64,000 nt of DNA from Vanessa cardui (GCF_905220365.1 NC_061134.1:4293001-4357000), one strand, 5' to 3'; shown: positions 11,616-22,935, counted from the stretch's first letter. A program made the numbers and translations. Notes: generated by a model not told the origin, from the letters alone.

Positions 11616-11785
11616 ACAACGCTTCCGCTAGTAGGAATACTCCTCCAACGACAAGTCCCACGATGAGGAGACAACACAACAATTTACAGCACAACTCCGC
11701 GCAGCACCGACAACAACACGCGCACGGATTCGGTATAGGGATACAGCAACCACCGCCACCGCTTCCGATTATAATGTTGCGAAAA
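11616..11785 (-). CDS. Cys-rich transmembrane exon (cassette 2)
   Basis: The acceptor TTTTTCATATGAATCAG opens a frame of 56 codons with one base over at each end. Phases are 2 in and 1 out, with donor T/GTGAGT. The sequence is FRNIIIGSGGGGCC, then PNPCACCCRCCAELCCKLLC, then a hydrophobic stretch LIVGLVVGGVFLLAEAL. Twelve of 56 residues are cysteine, concentrated just before the membrane span, as in palmitoylated juxtamembrane regions; that role is inference. The exon is GC-richer than its surroundings. A possible C-terminal exon is 10571-10689, but its acceptor is weak. The family is not recognised. Confidence 0.55.
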
Positions 11786-12141
11786 CTGATTCATATGAAA
11801 AACACTTTAATTCAAGGAAAATATTATAACGATAAAAGAACAGGCATATCATAAAGGTAAGTGTCATAACGGAGCTCTTCCGTGGAGTATCATCCTTGGA
11901 ACAAGATAAACATATGGCAGAATTTAATCCGATACAACCAGATTCTCAGGAACCTAAAGATGATTTCCTTAATACGTAGAGCACAAGATTATAAACACCA
12001 ATACTGTAAGTTACCTTGCCTTTGAATTTATCCGCTTGTGTATCAAAAACTTAAGCCGGATTTCAACTATGAACTTTGAGTTCCGAACAATTATAAGCTA
12101 ACCGGAAGATCAACGAATTTACAAACATTCTGATGTTGATT

Positions 12142-12418
12142 GAGAGCTGAGATGGCCCAGTGGTTAGGTTAGTGAGTAGATGAGTTCGGGTTCAAATCCA
12201 GGCAAGCATCACTATACATATGTGCTTAATTTGTGTTTATAATTAATCTGGTGCTCGGCGGTGAAGGAAAACATCGTGAGGAAACCTGCATGTGTCTAAT
12301 GTCATTGAAATTCAGCCGCATTGGAATAGCTTCGTGGAATATGTTCCAAACCCTCTCGTCAATGGAAGAGGAGGCCTTAGCCCAGCTGTGGGAAATTTAC
12401 AGGCTGTTACTTTACTTT
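12142..12418 (+). repeat. SINE family A with 17 bp target duplication
   Basis: A complete insertion bounded by ACATTCTGATGTTGATT at 12125-12141 and 12419-12435. It carries the GATGGCCCAG head, GGTTCAAATCC box-B-like motif and CATCGTGAGGAAACC core. The tail is GGCTGTTACTTTACTTT rather than (TTG)n, which marks a different subfamily from the copies at 4986 and 17581. Confidence 0.9.
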
Positions 12419-12435
12419 ACATTCTGATGTTGATT

Positions 12436-15016
12436 AAATAATTCAAAATAACTTTACTATAACACATGTATTGGGAGCAAAACTGTCAAATGTAAGAGAA
12501 AGTTGACAATGAAAATATCGATTTAAAGTTCATCCTCTTATCAGTAACGGAGGGTAAATACGATCAGTAACGTTCGAGAGGACCGTGAAAGCGTCTCTGA
12601 ACGTGAACCGATGATTAAGTTTACATTCATAACATCAGAGAAAAATACACCGGCATTGAAATGAAAACCTTTGTAAATAAAGTTGTCAATGAAACTTCAG
12701 TAGTGCCGAAAGATTTTATTGTGCTTCTTTTAAATAGAAGGCGTTGAAACCTTATAATATTTTTATATCTAGACATGAAAACTTGCACAGAACAAAAAAT
12801 AAATATTATGCAAATAACTTTGCTATATGGATGTATGGATTCATTTTTAAATAAAAAAAAGCACTAGTTTTCGCCCGAGGCTTCGCTTGCCTGTAAGGGG
12901 CCGGTCGTAGGTTGGAGATATGAAAACCCTTACAAGATTGAATCCCAAGAACATCTCTTTGGGATTCAAACTTTCTGTATATGACATTTCATCAAATTTG
13001 TTTCAGTAATCTAACCGCAAAGGACAGATACACAGACTGTCAGGTAACAAAGTTGGTTTCGGAGACTTACGTATTAACGCCGTTGTAGCAAAAATAAAAA
13101 CTGCAAATGCGCTAATATAGAAAAACCTATACCGTTATATTTATATTTATAGGGTTATCCCAATAAATATGTTATAGGATTTATTATATAAGCGTAGATT
13201 GTCCTATTCAAAATAAATAATATAAAGTTAAATAAACAGTGTATATGTCCCACAGGTAAGCTAAAGCCTTCTTTCTATTAGAGGCTTCTTAAGATGAATC
13301 TTGTTCCATCAGATTGTCCCAATTCGGGTTGTTGGTGACACATGTTCTAGAAGTTTAGTTAACAAACATGCCGGTTTCTAAACAAGGTTTTTCACACCAT
13401 GAGACAAAAAATATGAAGCAAAGGAAAATTTAGTACTTGCATTCCATAAAAAAAATCCGTGCAAAATTTCATCCTGTCCGCCACCGGATTAGACCCTGCC
13501 TTCACGTCAATCATTCGGTAAAAGCAAAGTGTCGTTGTTTATATCAAATATGAATTGACATCAAAGTAAGCGAGGAAATTCCAAAACACCAAAATAAACG
13601 AGTTAACATAACACCAATTTGCATTTTAAAAACGTATTAAGTATTAATTTTCCACGCGAATAAATTTATTCAAATAAGAGCTATATATTAGACAGACACT
13701 CATGTATTTAACGTTCATCTTTTAAATATATAAGGTTAAAATAATAAGTTAAAATAAAAGAAGTATTTAGGATATACATAATAACAATACGTTATATTAC
13801 TTACCACATAATTTATTTAAAATAGGATTTTGTTGTTTTGTATTGTAATGCATTCATCGCTACATGTTTTTGAATTATGTTTGTCAATTTTGAAGTATAT
13901 AACAAAGATTGATTGAAGTGGCATGTCAATAATAAAACCAAAATCTATGACAAATTATAATTTAATAAACTATTTTGACTCTGTAATATATTTTATAATA
14001 CAGAGTCAAAATTAATTATATTAATTTATGATAAAAAGTATTTATTACAATTGAAAAACATGTCTCTTAAGGCTTGAGGCTTCTAAATATTACTTTTGCC
14101 AGCAGTTTATTTATAAAACTTCTTAATTAGCTCATATACCTTTTTCTGTATCTCCGCTCATTTCATCTTAACTACTCAATAAATTTTGTTACGGTTTTCG
14201 CAAAATGAAAGAGTGATAAACATTGAAAGTTTATATATATAATTTGTGAATCTTTTCCACAAAATGCCTAAACTTTGACAGTTTTTCGTTAATTCTTATG
14301 AGATACCATATTTACAACATGCTTCTACAAATTAGTTTTAAAAATGCCTTTAGAAAAGACCACGACAGCATATTATGTGCCATACCCAAAACCAGCAAGA
14401 AGGATTTTAAATAGTTATATCTATTATTAGAATAAACAAGCAACATCTGCGTCATGTAACACAACTTCCCTTAAAAAAAAGGCGGGAGTTTGCGAGCGAC
14501 ACATTGAATCGCCATTACGATTATTACTGTGTAATATGGATTATTTAAGGTTATTGTTGGTGTTGTTTCCTAAATGGTTTTCTTTTGTGGAGGTTGATTG
14601 TTATTGTAAATTAAAGATAATTGTTTTAGAGGTTAACCTACTTCCTACTTCTGGTTCTAAAACTATAGATAAGTAATAATAACCAATTAACTAATAATTA
14701 CTTTCATTTATAATACTTTATGCGCATTTTAAGTAGTTGCTGCTTGGCACTGATTCACGTTCAATGCTACTGCACCGCCTCCCTTGGTTGTTATGTAATA
14801 TTTTGTGGTCTGTAACTCAAAAAACTATCTAACGAAAACATATTTCTTTAAATCGGAATGGCAGATCCCGAGATTTTTTCAGCTTTTTTTTATTTATAAT
14901 AATAATACGTATCTATAAAAATAATAGTCTGTTTTTGTGGAGCTAGCCCTTAAAAATAATCTCGAAACTAACCGCAGCACACGAGCGTAAATTATTAGAA
15001 TGAGATATTGGCTGTA
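12436..15016. other. No gene seen; one hairpin and a Helitron-like fragment
   Basis: AT-rich. At 12864-13045 a Helitron-like fragment (minus) starts with ACTAG and TTTTCGCCCGAGGCTTCGC. No coding exon could be supported. Confidence 0.4.
13972..14012. repeat. Perfect 14 bp hairpin
   Basis: ATTTTGACTCTGTA (13972-13985) is mirrored by TACAGAGTCAAAAT (13999-14012) around an AT-only loop. Confidence 0.75.
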
Positions 15017-15290
15017 ACTAGCACTTCCCGGCTTCGCACGGATAGACATGTCTTTTTTTTATATTCTTACCTCTTATTTATAAACATATTTTTGCTGCTC
15101 TTATCCATATTTAGCAAATATTGTTCTACTCCAAATTATTTATACACAAACCTTCATAAATACACCTGAACTTTCCTTATGAATGCCTCTATCTATTAGA
15201 AAAAGCGCATGAAAATTGGTTCAGTAGCTTAGGAATTCACTCGAGCATACAGACAGACGCGGTCAGAAGACTTTGTTTTATAATATGTAA
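15017..15290 (-). mobile_element. Helitron-like non-autonomous element
   Basis: Minus strand: begins near ATTATAAAACAAAGTC with the usual GTCTGTCTG segment and ends GTGCGAAGCCGGG followed by CTAGT. Confidence 0.5.
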
Positions 15291-15807
15291 TGATAATATT
15301 CTTAGAGGATACACGTATTATTGTAACTCAATTGTCAACATTTCACGATTAAGCTATGAAGTGAAGTGAATTCCTACAGAATCACACTTTCAGAAAATTT
15401 ACCTCCACTTAAGAAGAAGATTTGTTGTACCTCATCCTAAAATGCTCTGGTGCATGTTTCTGGATAAATTATTAGACCGAACTTTATTCATGCAGGTCTC
15501 CTTCCGATTTTACCTCTTCACGAATTACGAAATGAATTATGAACAAAAATTAACTGGGTCATCTCGACTCTCGGAAGTATGTGTGTATTAAAAACTTAAG
15601 TGCTCTTTAAATATAAATTACATTATTTCGAGAAGGACAGACTCACGAAGTTTACATTGAAATTAAATATACATTTATGTTATTTAAAGTTTTTATGTGT
15701 TTGAAAAATTTCTCAAGCAATACTTTTTAGCTTCAGTTTTAAATATTAACTGACCTTTAGATGTATGTGTACGTTTAGAATTCACATTTCGGAGGGACGG
15801 CTCTTAG

Positions 15808-16041
15808 TCTATACTAATATTATAAATACTAAAGTAACTCTGGTCTCTCTGTCTGTCTCGTTTTCACGCCAAAACTAATGGACCGATTAAAATGAAATTT
15901 GAGAAAAAAGGCATAGGATTTTTTGGAAATAAAGAGGTATACATAGAGACCTCTATGTATACCAATCATCGACGTAATATTTTAAGTTAATTTGTGAATA
16001 TATTCATAATCTACGCGAGCAAAATCGTGGACAACAACTAG
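15808..16041 (+). mobile_element. Helitron-like non-autonomous element
   Basis: Begins TCTATACTAATATTATAAA, a common 5' end of lepidopteran non-autonomous Helitrons, and ends ACAACTAG followed by T, fitting the TC...CTAG/T rule. It has no coding capacity. An internal palindrome (GGTATACATAGAGACCTCT region) lies at about 15946-15964. Confidence 0.6.
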
Positions 16042-16676
16042 TAATCAAATTAAACTAAATTATCAAAGAAATTAAAAATACATTCAAAATTTTTATACTT
16101 TAATGAAAAAACATTTGTACTTGTTAATGCTGTAATTAATTTCTTCATTAATTTTATTTCTATACACAGCAGAAGTATCTTCAAGCACAAACCAAGACAA
16201 CTATCAGTAAAGCCTTCGAAACGTAGCTAGTAACAAATGAACTTGTACCAAAAATTCTTAGGTTCATATTGTAATGAATCTTTAGTAATAAGAACTTATT
16301 CAGGTTCAAATACAATCGTGCTCTAAAATATGCTATATAATCTGTCTGTGTTTATCAGATTATCAGTCAGACTATGATCTACATATTAAGTGGATCAGTA
16401 CATACGTCACTAGATTCGCACAGAACAAAAAACATATTCATTATTAAGTCTTGTCAGAGAAGTAACATTACTCTAAATTCGCTAACAATATGCTCGAAAA
16501 GATCTTCTTTTAATAAAGATCACCGAGAAAAGATACAGACTTTGACCTTATCATTTGTATAATCCAGCTTGTTATTAGATGTAATCCTTTATAAAAACAG
16601 ATATTTTCCCTCATCCGTTATAAAATATACGTAAAAAACCCATAGTCATTAGTCTATGTTCTTTGATATGTATTTG
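16042..16676. other. No gene seen
   Basis: AT-rich spacer downstream of the 16677 stop. An open frame at 16374-16562 (plus) lacks recognisable motifs or strong splice sites. Confidence 0.4.
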
Positions 16677-16882
16677 TTAAACGATCAGGTGTAATGTTGC
16701 ATTCTGTTTGCTTTCCCTGATCTTCTGAATGAGATACGTGAAATCGATGCCAACGTTGAGAGGCGCAATCATAGTGGAGTCGATCTTTATTGGCAGAGGA
16801 GTGACTGTCGGATGTACAACAACAATGTCACTTGCACTTTTCGGTGCGTGCCCTGGACCTGGTTTTTCTAAAAGATATTCAT
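16677..16882 (-). CDS. C-terminal exon of small membrane protein (cassette 3)
   Basis: The acceptor TTTGTCTTTTTCAG precedes AT-GAA. The two bases join the single G left by the exon at 17325 to give GAT (Asp). The frame runs 67 codons to TAA. It reads EYLLEKPGPGHAPKSASDIV, then VVHPTVTPLP, DSTMIAPLNVGIDFTYLIQK and a tail with a potential N-glycosylation site (NAT). It would lie on the far side of the membrane from the first exon. The intron is 442 bp with canonical ends. This is the best-supported host gene model here. No domain was recognised. Confidence 0.75.
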
Positions 16883-17079
16883 CTGAAAAAGACAAAATAA
16901 CATCATTATTTATTATTCATTATAATTTGATACTGTGAAACTGTTCAAACAGACATGTTCTTCGTGCCATGGATGTATCCTTATTATCCACATATTATTT
17001 TCTTTTTTATGTTTGTTAACTGAACTGATGTGTGAAACGATTTTAATATTAATTTTCTTTTGAAAGCTAGTGCTTCCTA

Positions 17080-17285
17080 TGTGGTTCCATATTAATTTTG
17101 GTCCAGGGTTTTTTTTGCTAACACCGGCTCCAAATATAACAATAATTGCAAGTACTTTGTATAATCGTAAATCGACTTTTAATTAGTCTAATATTCATAT
17201 TCATTTGTTTTAAATAGTGTTTTCCTTAAAATCGATTTTTCTTTTTGTTATTTTTTTTATTATGTTTTTATAGCGTGGCAACACC
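17080..17285 (-). repeat. Solo arm of the foldback element
   Basis: Reads AACACCGGCTCCAAATATAA, then the reverse of ATTAGACT/AAAGTCGATTTACGA and ATTTTTCTTTTTGTTA. It matches the right arm of the palindromic element at 21444-22027. It lies within the 16883-17324 intron. Confidence 0.65.
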
Positions 17286-17324
17286 ATAGCTCGTAGATTG
17301 TTCTTGATAAATTAACATCCTTAC

Positions 17325-17455
17325 CGGTTAAATCTTCAGTACTCATATGAATATAGCAGTAGTTGTATCCGAGTCCGATGCCGAGAGCCAGCATTATAAG
17401 GAGCGTCAAAACTATGCACGTAATAACGGACGTAAAGGCACAACATGACGCTAAC
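17325..17455 (-). CDS. Transmembrane exon (cassette 3)
   Basis: The acceptor ATGTTTTTTGTAG is followed by G-TTA. The frame is 43 codons plus one base at each end (131 bp), with donor G/GTAAGG. It reads LASCCAFTSV, then a hydrophobic segment ITCIVLTLLIMLALGIGLG, then YNYCYIHMSTEDLT. It has the same length and phases as the exon at 19552, and aligns to it without gaps over GI-x-x-GY-x-YCY. It joins in phase to 16677-16882. A first coding exon with matching phase 2 lies upstream at 25539-25603. With it the whole protein would be about 128 residues: a short N-terminal tail, one membrane span and an 80-residue C-terminal part. The family is not recognised. Confidence 0.75.
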
Positions 17456-17580
17456 CTACAAAAAACATATATTTATTTAAAACAATAGTAGAAAAAAGAA
17501 GTAGATTGTTCAGAAATTCCACTGAGGTGGTACCATTATCACCAGTTCTATCGCTAAAATTATCTACTTAGTGTTCTTTT

Positions 17581-17880
17581 AGAGTAGAGATGGCCCAGTG
17601 GTTAGAACGCGTGCATCTTAACCGATGATTGCGGGTTCAAACCCAGGCTAGCACCGCTGTTTCATTTGCTTAATTTGTCTTTATAATTCATCTCGTGCTC
17701 AGCGGTGAAGGAAAACATCGTGAGGAAACCTGCATGTGACAAATTTCATAGAAATTCTGCCACATGTGCATTCCACCAACCCGCATTGGAACAGCGTGGT
17801 GGAATATGTTCCAAACCTTCTCCTCAAAGGGAGAGGAAGCGTTTAGCTCAGAAGTGGGAATTTACAGGCTGTTGTTGTTG
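17581..17880 (+). repeat. SINE family A with 12 bp target duplication
   Basis: Complete copy bounded by TAGTGTTCTTTT at 17569-17580 and 17881-17892. It has the GATGGCCCAGTGGTTAGAAC head, the GGGTTCAAACCC box-B-like motif and a short (TTG)n tail. It inserted just upstream of the cassette 3 membrane exon. Confidence 0.9.
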
Positions 17881-17892
17881 TAGTGTTCTTTT

Positions 17893-18865
17893 GTTCTAGT
17901 TTGATAGGCGAGTGAGCCAGCAAACAAGCACAATATGAATAACATCCTAAATCACAAGAAACGTATTGAAGATGTAAGGAAGAATTAATTTTAAATACAT
18001 TTTGCAAGTGTCTAGAAAGGTAGTGATCATTTACCATCTGATGTGACTTTTTTGACAGTCCGTCTGCTTTCAAGATATTAAAAAGGAACTTGATCATCAG
18101 AAGTCTCGACGTTGAGATTTGAACCCATGACCCAGTATATTACTTTAGACATATTTTGATAATATCATATAAATGTAAATTTGCCTTTTATGTAACTCAA
18201 TTATTATTTGATTCTATTGTCAAAAAATCACAAATAACCTATTTAAAAAATAATTTCGCAAAAAACGTACCTTTCAAATATATAAATCAAATTACCGAGA
18301 CAATATGTTAATTTACTGCAATTGCACATTTCGTATGTATACAATACGTATAATAATAATAAATATATAAAACACAAATGTAAAAATATAAAAACGATAG
18401 ACTAAATCAATCTTATTTGAAGTATATAAAATAAAATGGCAGATTATGTAAAAGAGGAATGATGGAAATTTTTGCACATTTATCCAAAATAAAATAGTAT
18501 ATAATATTGTTATATAAATATATTACCTTCGTTCTATACAAAATAAATGTTAATTATCGCAGATATTTTTATTAAAAATTGTATATTTTTTTATTATTTA
18601 TATTCACGCCAAAGGTAACCGTTATAAATCTTTACAAAATAAAAAGTCAATACTTTCATCAAATTGTCAGAATATTTTTACTTTATTTTTACATTTTGTT
18701 TTATAAAACGAGAAATGAGTGGTTATACAATATTAAGAAACGAAAATGTCTCTAAGATTTTGAAAAAGTAAGTTATATATCTTGCGCCAACACACCTAAA
18801 AAAATAGAAATAGAAAAGCACACAGGTCACTTAAAAACTGCCCAAAGATGTTGACAGAATGAATT
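17893..18865. other. No gene seen
   Basis: AT-rich. A relic of family B (TAGGCGAGTGAGCCAG region) follows the SINE at about 17905-18080. No exon was found. Confidence 0.4.
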
Positions 18866-18945
18866 CAGAGTATTGTTGTTTAGCGGTAGAATATATATGG
18901 TGTGTCTTCTGGGTAGGTACCCCTACCCAGAAGACCCAAACATCA
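18866..18945 (+). repeat. Family B 3' fragment ending in a snapback palindrome
   Basis: A degraded family B 3' end (GAGTATTGTTGTTTAGCGGT) runs into GTCTTCTGGGTAGG (18904-18917), a TACC loop, and CCTACCCAGAAGAC (18922-18935). The 14 bp arms are perfect. Confidence 0.7.
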
Positions 18946-19551
18946 AGTAAATTTCTACAAATCAAATTCCTTGATGAAAAATCATCATCAAAATTTGATG
19001 ATAGAAATTCCTTTTAGAATAACTTTCATACATTAAATATTTTTTCAGAATACTAATATGATATACTTTATGACTTGATTCATTTAGTTATTAATGAATT
19101 TTGCATTTAAAATCATAATACAAATTAAATATGGCTAAATATTTTTCACAATATGTTTTCCGATGGTTTAACAAACAAATCTCTACAGGCGTTCAGAAAT
19201 TGAATGGTCATTTCATACAAATTGAGCTTTATTCATAAGAACTACTTTTCAGAATATTCATTTACATATATATTTATATAATCGCGTGTGTGATCATTTC
19301 TTTCATTATGACAAATCGTATAAAGAGGTATACATTCGTCACAATATATTTTCATATTGTTAAATATTTAAATACCTTTGTATTTTTTTATCATTAGTAT
19401 GTAGTCTTAGTACTGCATATACGTGTTGCTATACAATGAAGCTTAGAACCTATTCATCAAAGATACGTTTAAGAAGAAATCCTAACATTTAGTACTTAAT
19501 ATTTCATTGAATACAATGTGTTCTACATGTCACTTTAATTCAATTTCCCAG

Positions 19552-19682
19552 TAAGCCGAGATGGGTGATTTGCATAGCCTGCACAATAAGTCTGATCCTC
19601 CTAACGCTGTCCGCAATCTCTGTCGGCATCCTCATTGGCTACACGTATTGTTACGTCGAAAACAGAAGTGGTTTTAAAACAG
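19552..19682 (+). CDS. Transmembrane exon (cassette 4)
   Basis: The acceptor TTCAATTTCCCAG precedes T-AAG. The frame is 43 codons with one base over at each end (131 bp), with donor G/GTACAC. It reads KPRWVICIACTISLILLTLS, then AISVGILIGY and TYCYVENRSGFKT. Residues 25-34 (GI-x-x-GY-x-YCY) match the exon at 17325 position for position. It joins in phase to 20279-20451. It points away from cassette 3, so the pair is divergent, about 2.1 kb apart. Its first coding exon was not found. Predicted single membrane span; function unknown. Confidence 0.7.
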
Positions 19683-19850
19683 GTACACAGATTATAAATA
19701 CAATATTTGTTATTGACAGATGAGGTAACAAAAAGGTTGTGTGTTTATTTATTTATTTTTAGTGAATTCCAGGAAGTTTTTAAAGAATTATTGAATTATG
19801 TTATTAGACTAAATAACTCATATAATAAGCAACTCCTATTAATTTTTTGA

Positions 19851-20157
19851 GATCTGAAATGGCCCAGTGGTTAGAACGCAGGAATCTTAACCGATGATTG
19901 CGGGAGCAAACCCAAGCAAGCACCACTATATATATGTGCTTAATTTGTGTTTATAATTCATCTCGTGCTCGGCAGTGAAGGAAAACATCGTGAGGAAACC
20001 TGCATGTGTCTAATGTCATCGAAATTCAGCCACATATGCATACCACCAACCCGCATTGGAACAGCGTGATGGAATATTTTCCAAACCCTCTTCTTAATGG
20101 GAGAGGAGGAATTAGCCCAACAGTGGGAAATTTACCAGGCTGTTACTTTACTTTTTA
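19851..20157 (+). repeat. SINE family A, TTACTTTACTTT tail
   Basis: Near-complete copy inside the cassette 4 intron, with the GAAATGGCCCAGTGGTTAGA head, the CATCGTGAGGAAACC core and the same tail subfamily as 12142. No clear target duplication. Confidence 0.85.
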
Positions 20158-20278
20158 TAAACACATAGAAATAACGAACATTAGACATTTATTAGAACAT
20201 TTATTTCAGTATCAAAGTTGTGTATGTGTTTTATACTCTTGAATTATTTTATATTGATTAATTATTATACTTCCCTAG

Positions 20279-20451
20279 CTAACAGCACACAAGCGAAAGG
20301 ATTGCAACTATATCAAGGAAGTGTCACTGAATCTTCGAAAGTAAATGAAAAGAAGTCAATAAATGAAGCGATTTATTCTCTAGTACAAATTTTTTTTAAA
20401 TTCGGACACAATTTATGGATGCCATGGATGCATGAGAAAAAAAAAGTTTGA
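20279..20451 (+). CDS. C-terminal exon of small membrane protein (cassette 4)
   Basis: The acceptor TACTTCCCTAG precedes CT-AAC. With the G from 19682 it makes GCT (Ala). The frame then runs 56 codons to TGA. It begins NSTQAKGLQLYQGSVTESSK (one potential N-glycosylation site), then EKKSINEAIYSLVQIFFK, and ends FGHNLWMPWMHEKKKV. It shares no obvious sequence with the other C-terminal exons beyond its place and phase. The intron is 596 bp and contains a SINE. Confidence 0.6.
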
Positions 20452-20627
20452 AACGAAATATAAATCAACCTTCCAAAAAATAAATCTTTCATTAATTTTT
20501 ATTTAAATGATTATAATTTGCGGCTTGGATTATCCATAGGGTTTATAGTTCGATTCGTTAAACCAAAACCATTCAATCGAAATCGACATTTAATTAAATG
20601 ACCTGTATTGCTTATGCCGTTCAAATC

Positions 20628-20770
20628 AAATCAATTTTATTCAAGTAAACTTTACAATGAAGGGTTTTTGAATCGTCAACAATTAAACACTACCACCATT
20701 TCGGAAAGCAGCTTCTAGCGAGAAGAAACGGCAAGAAACTCTCAAAGTTGCTCTTTTCATATAAACAAAT
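20628..20770 (-). repeat. LINE 3' tail (CR1/Zenon-like)
   Basis: Minus strand carries AGAGTTTCTTGCCGTTTCTT, TTCCGAAATGGTGG and ends in TTTGATTTGA repeats. It is the same untranslated tail as the plus-strand copy at 29817. It is the 3' end of a lepidopteran non-LTR element; the clade name is from memory and not certain. Confidence 0.6.
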
Positions 20771-20937
20771 TTACAATGCTGTTATTTACAGTAATTAGTG
20801 CCCTATCATGGAGCCCGAGCCTAACTCCGGGAGTTTCTTTCCAAAATATACTCTTTTAATGAATAATACGATTTAATCTTATTAATATAAATGTGATGGT
20901 AGCCATCTTTTCTTGTTTAAGAGGTATGGACACTGCC

Positions 20938-21394
20938 AATAGGCTATTTGACAATGCAAAAAAATAAATTGTGAATTATTGTAATCAATGTATATTATGA
21001 GTTTAAAAATAGTTATTAACTAACGAAAGTTGATATACTAATAATATTTAATTTATTCAAAAATCCATAAATAAAAATGCATTTTTTCAAACGTTTGTCA
21101 CGTCACACAAAACGCTCCCGATTAGCCGGGCTTATGATGAAGTCACTTTCTTGTAAACTTTGCTTTTCTACTATATGTACCACAGATTAAAATACAGCAA
21201 AGTGACGTCACCAATCCCATTGCAGCGCCATATTATCCAAGTAGCGTTTTTGCGCGCTATTTAAATATGGAATTTTTAATATGATATTTTTCGGCAAGCA
21301 TGTACTAGAAATAAAAAACACAACTTTTACTGGGTTCCTTAACTTCTACTAAATAATATAAAATGGATTTTAAAAACCAGTCAAATAGCCTATT
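20938..21394. mobile_element. MITE, 457 bp
   Basis: Ends are AATAGGCTATTTGAC (20938-20952) and its exact reverse complement (21380-21394). The interior is non-coding, with CACGTCACACAAAACGC and AAAGTGACGTCACCAA in partly mirrored order. No target duplication was clear. Confidence 0.65.
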
Positions 21395-21443
21395 ATAGTA
21401 CGTATACAATCAACACAAACCATAAACTGGAATGGTACTGTTA

Positions 21444-22027
21444 AAAATTTTAACAAAAAGAAAAACCGACTTCAAACAAAACACTATTTTAAAACAAATG
21501 AATATGCACGAAAAAGTAATAAAAGTAATTGCGTATTTAACATATTTTTTAGAGTCTTCCTAAGTTAAATGAAATGAAAAATATTAGACTACTTAAAAGT
21601 CGATTAACGATTATATCATGTAGTTATAGTTATTGGTATATTTGGAGCCGGTGTCAGCCACGGTGCCCTTGCCCCAACAATCAAAAGAAAGAAGCGATAC
21701 GAGCCCCTTGATTGATCCAGTATATTATAGTGTAAAAGGTAATTTGTAAAAAACATATTTGTTAAAGTATTCTCGTATTGTTTTTTGATAGATATACTGT
21801 AGGGTTTTATTGGCTGACACCGACTCCAAATATAACAATAATTATAACTACATGATATAATTGTTAATCGACTTTTAAGTAGTCTAATATTTTTCATTTC
21901 ATTTAACTTAGGAAGACTCTAAAAAATATGTTAAATACGCAATTACTTTTATTACTTTTTCGTGCATATTCATTTGTTTTAAAATAGTGTTTTGTTTGAA
22001 GTCGGTTTTTCTTTTTGTTAAAATTTT
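21444..22027. mobile_element. Foldback element with ~210 bp inverted arms
   Basis: The left arm (21444-21658) starts AAAATTTTAACAAAAAG and contains CCGACTTCAAACAAAACAC. The right arm (21810-22027) is its near-exact reverse complement, ending CTTTTTGTTAAAATTTT. Similarity continues weakly into the 150 bp centre (GATACGAG against CTCGTATTG). There is no coding capacity. Solo arms occur at 17080-17285 and 27649-27862. Confidence 0.85.
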
Positions 22028-22385
22028 ATTTATTTTTTGATTTTAAGTGACACTGATGTTGAGTAACTAATTTTTTTTAATATGGATAGATTAAGCGTTC
22101 CGTTTATATGAGTCAGAAATTACTTCGAAGACAATTTCAAAGGAAACTTGCGAATAAAGCAAAAATAGACTTTCGAAAATGCGGATTTAATACGTCACGC
22201 GGCGTGAACTACAAGGATCCCTCGAAAGAGCTTTAATCGAACTCAGCAAAAAAACTTTGAAAAAGACCAACTACATTTCGTACATCATATGACATCACAT
22301 CACATACACAAAAATTGATTAAAGATAGTAAGAAATTCTGCCCCATATCGCACCCTAACTGCGAGCCGTATAGGAGTTCCATCAC

Positions 22386-22634
22386 TACATAGTATAAAAC
22401 AAAGTCGCTTTCTCTGTCCCTATATCTTTAAATCTACGCAACGGATTTTGATGCGGTTTTTTTTTAAAAGATAGTGTGATTCAAGGGGAAGGTTTTTGTA
22501 TATAATACATGAACAATATAGTAAAGAAACACTGATAATTTTAGAAGTTTGCGATGTGATGTCGTATATAAACAAATTCTGTAGTATATTTAGTATCAGT
22601 ATTGCACCCGTGCGAAGCCGGGGTGGGTAGCTAG
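22386..22634 (+). mobile_element. Helitron-like non-autonomous element
   Basis: Begins ACATAGTATAAAACAAAGTC, contains ACGGATTTTGATGCGG, and ends GTGCGAAGCCGGGGTGGGTA plus GCTAG followed by T. Confidence 0.6.
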
Positions 22635-22935
22635 TTGATTATAATATTCGACTATGATAATTACATAAACATAACCACATTACGGAAGGTGACTCAAATA
22701 TCCAAATAACCTATAAATAAAAGATTCGACCGAGTATCGCTAACGTGCTCCTCAGAATTGTTCCGTTTCCTTTCGTTAAGTCACTTTGTCATGGATCCTG
22801 TGCTCAGAACCTTACCAAACTTTCACCAAATTACCCTTGAAGTATATATTTTATAATAAAAAAATAATTATCAAAATTGGTTAACGTGATTTTGAGTTAT
22901 TCACCTATTTGTCGCGCATATACATAACGCAAATT
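22635..22935. other. No gene seen
   Basis: Short AT-rich spacer. Confidence 0.4.
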
